DNA from: Streptosporangiaceae bacterium
GTDB taxonomy: Bacteria; Actinomycetota; Actinomycetes; Streptosporangiales; Streptosporangiaceae
DNA: 5,499 bases
Assembly: GCA_030045295.1 (NCBI GenBank)
Contig: JASIGD010000209.1
Span: forward strand, 1-5,499
Direction of reading: 5' to 3'
The number at the start of each line of letters is the position of its first letter. Within the stretch, counting starts at the first letter, position 1. A program made the translations under genes and the position numbers. Under the pieces are notes generated by a model. It had not been told where the DNA came from and made no database searches. It worked only from the letters and a program-made list of their open reading frames with translations. Below, piece after piece: positions 5,333 through 5,499 of this stretch.

Positions 5333-5499
5333 TTACCGGCTGAGGTAATTTCGCCAGCCGCCGAAACCGGTGATGTCGGTGAGGTCGTCCGTCGCCGGAC
5401 ACTGCCGGCGCAAGATCATGCCGAGCGCGGCGGAGCCGTCGGCGAGCCGGATCACCCCCAGTTCGAGCTCGGGCGGCTCGGCCGGCAGCAGATCGTCAC
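5333..5499 (-). CDS. atzF: Probable allophanate hydrolase, C-terminal end (cut by window edge)
   Basis: Only the last 54 residues are present, from DDLLPAEPPELELGVIRLAD to the TAA at 5335-5333. The segment LGVIRLADGS followed by DITGFGGWRNYLSR closely resembles the C-terminal small domain of allophanate hydrolase (AtzF/DUR1-type, about 600 residues), which ends with a DIT-x-FGGWR-x-Y pattern. The enzyme converts allophanate, made by urea carboxylase, to ammonia and CO2. That fits the urea released by allantoicase in this cluster. The amidase domain that would prove the call lies outside the window. A stand-alone protein with only this small domain is the main alternative. It is followed by hyi on the same strand after 185 nt. 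Confidence 0.65.
   Translation of the reverse strand, partial: DDLLPAEPPELELGVIRLADGSAALGMILRRQCPATDDLTDITGFGGWRNYLSR

Noticed and set aside
4383..5348. 321-codon open frame on the plus strand opposite hyi
   Set aside because: It is antisense to a convincing hydroxypyruvate isomerase, and its product is V, R, G, P-rich without recognisable motifs.

Overview
The window comes from a high-GC Gram-positive bacterium, most likely a soil actinomycete (Streptomyces-like or a relative). Coding regions reach 70-78% GC, most codons end in G or C, GTG starts are used, and the gene set is typical of actinobacterial purine (allantoin) catabolism. The genus cannot be decided from this sequence. All convincing genes read on the minus strand, so the transcriptional order runs from high to low coordinates.

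Region by region in transcription order: (1) 5499-5333 is the C-terminal end of a protein that looks like allophanate hydrolase, cut by the window edge. (2) 5332-5148 is a 185-nt gap. It carries a coding-like 42-codon tail on the plus strand and, overlapping it on the minus strand, a 26-aa small ORF with a good ribosome binding site. (3) 5147-4320 is hydroxypyruvate isomerase. (4) 4330-2993 is allantoinase, which starts inside the end of the isomerase gene. (5) 2992-2598 is a 395-nt non-coding stretch with a promoter-like element. (6) 2597-1407 is a Tat-exported serine hydrolase of the beta-lactamase/DD-peptidase fold, clearly poorer in GC than its neighbours. (7) 1406-1271 is a 136-nt gap with a short ORF and palindromes. 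(8) 1270-221 is allantoicase, with two internally repeated domains. (9) 167-1 is the N-terminus of glycerate kinase, cut by the window edge.

The pathway genes fit together. Allantoinase opens allantoin to allantoate, and allantoicase splits that into ureidoglycolate and urea. Allophanate hydrolase would finish the urea carboxylase route that releases ammonia from urea. The glyoxylate half of ureidoglycolate would pass through glyoxylate carboligase, hydroxypyruvate isomerase, tartronate semialdehyde reductase and glycerate kinase into glycolysis. Ureidoglycolate lyase, glyoxylate carboligase, the reductase and urea carboxylase are not in the window and may lie just outside it. The serine hydrolase does not belong to this pathway; its base composition, own promoter and position between allB and alc suggest a later insertion.

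I see no rRNA, tRNA, CRISPR array, transposase or convincing rho-independent terminator. The least explained parts are the plus-strand coding-like tail at 5164-5292 and the two short ORFs in front of hyi and alc.
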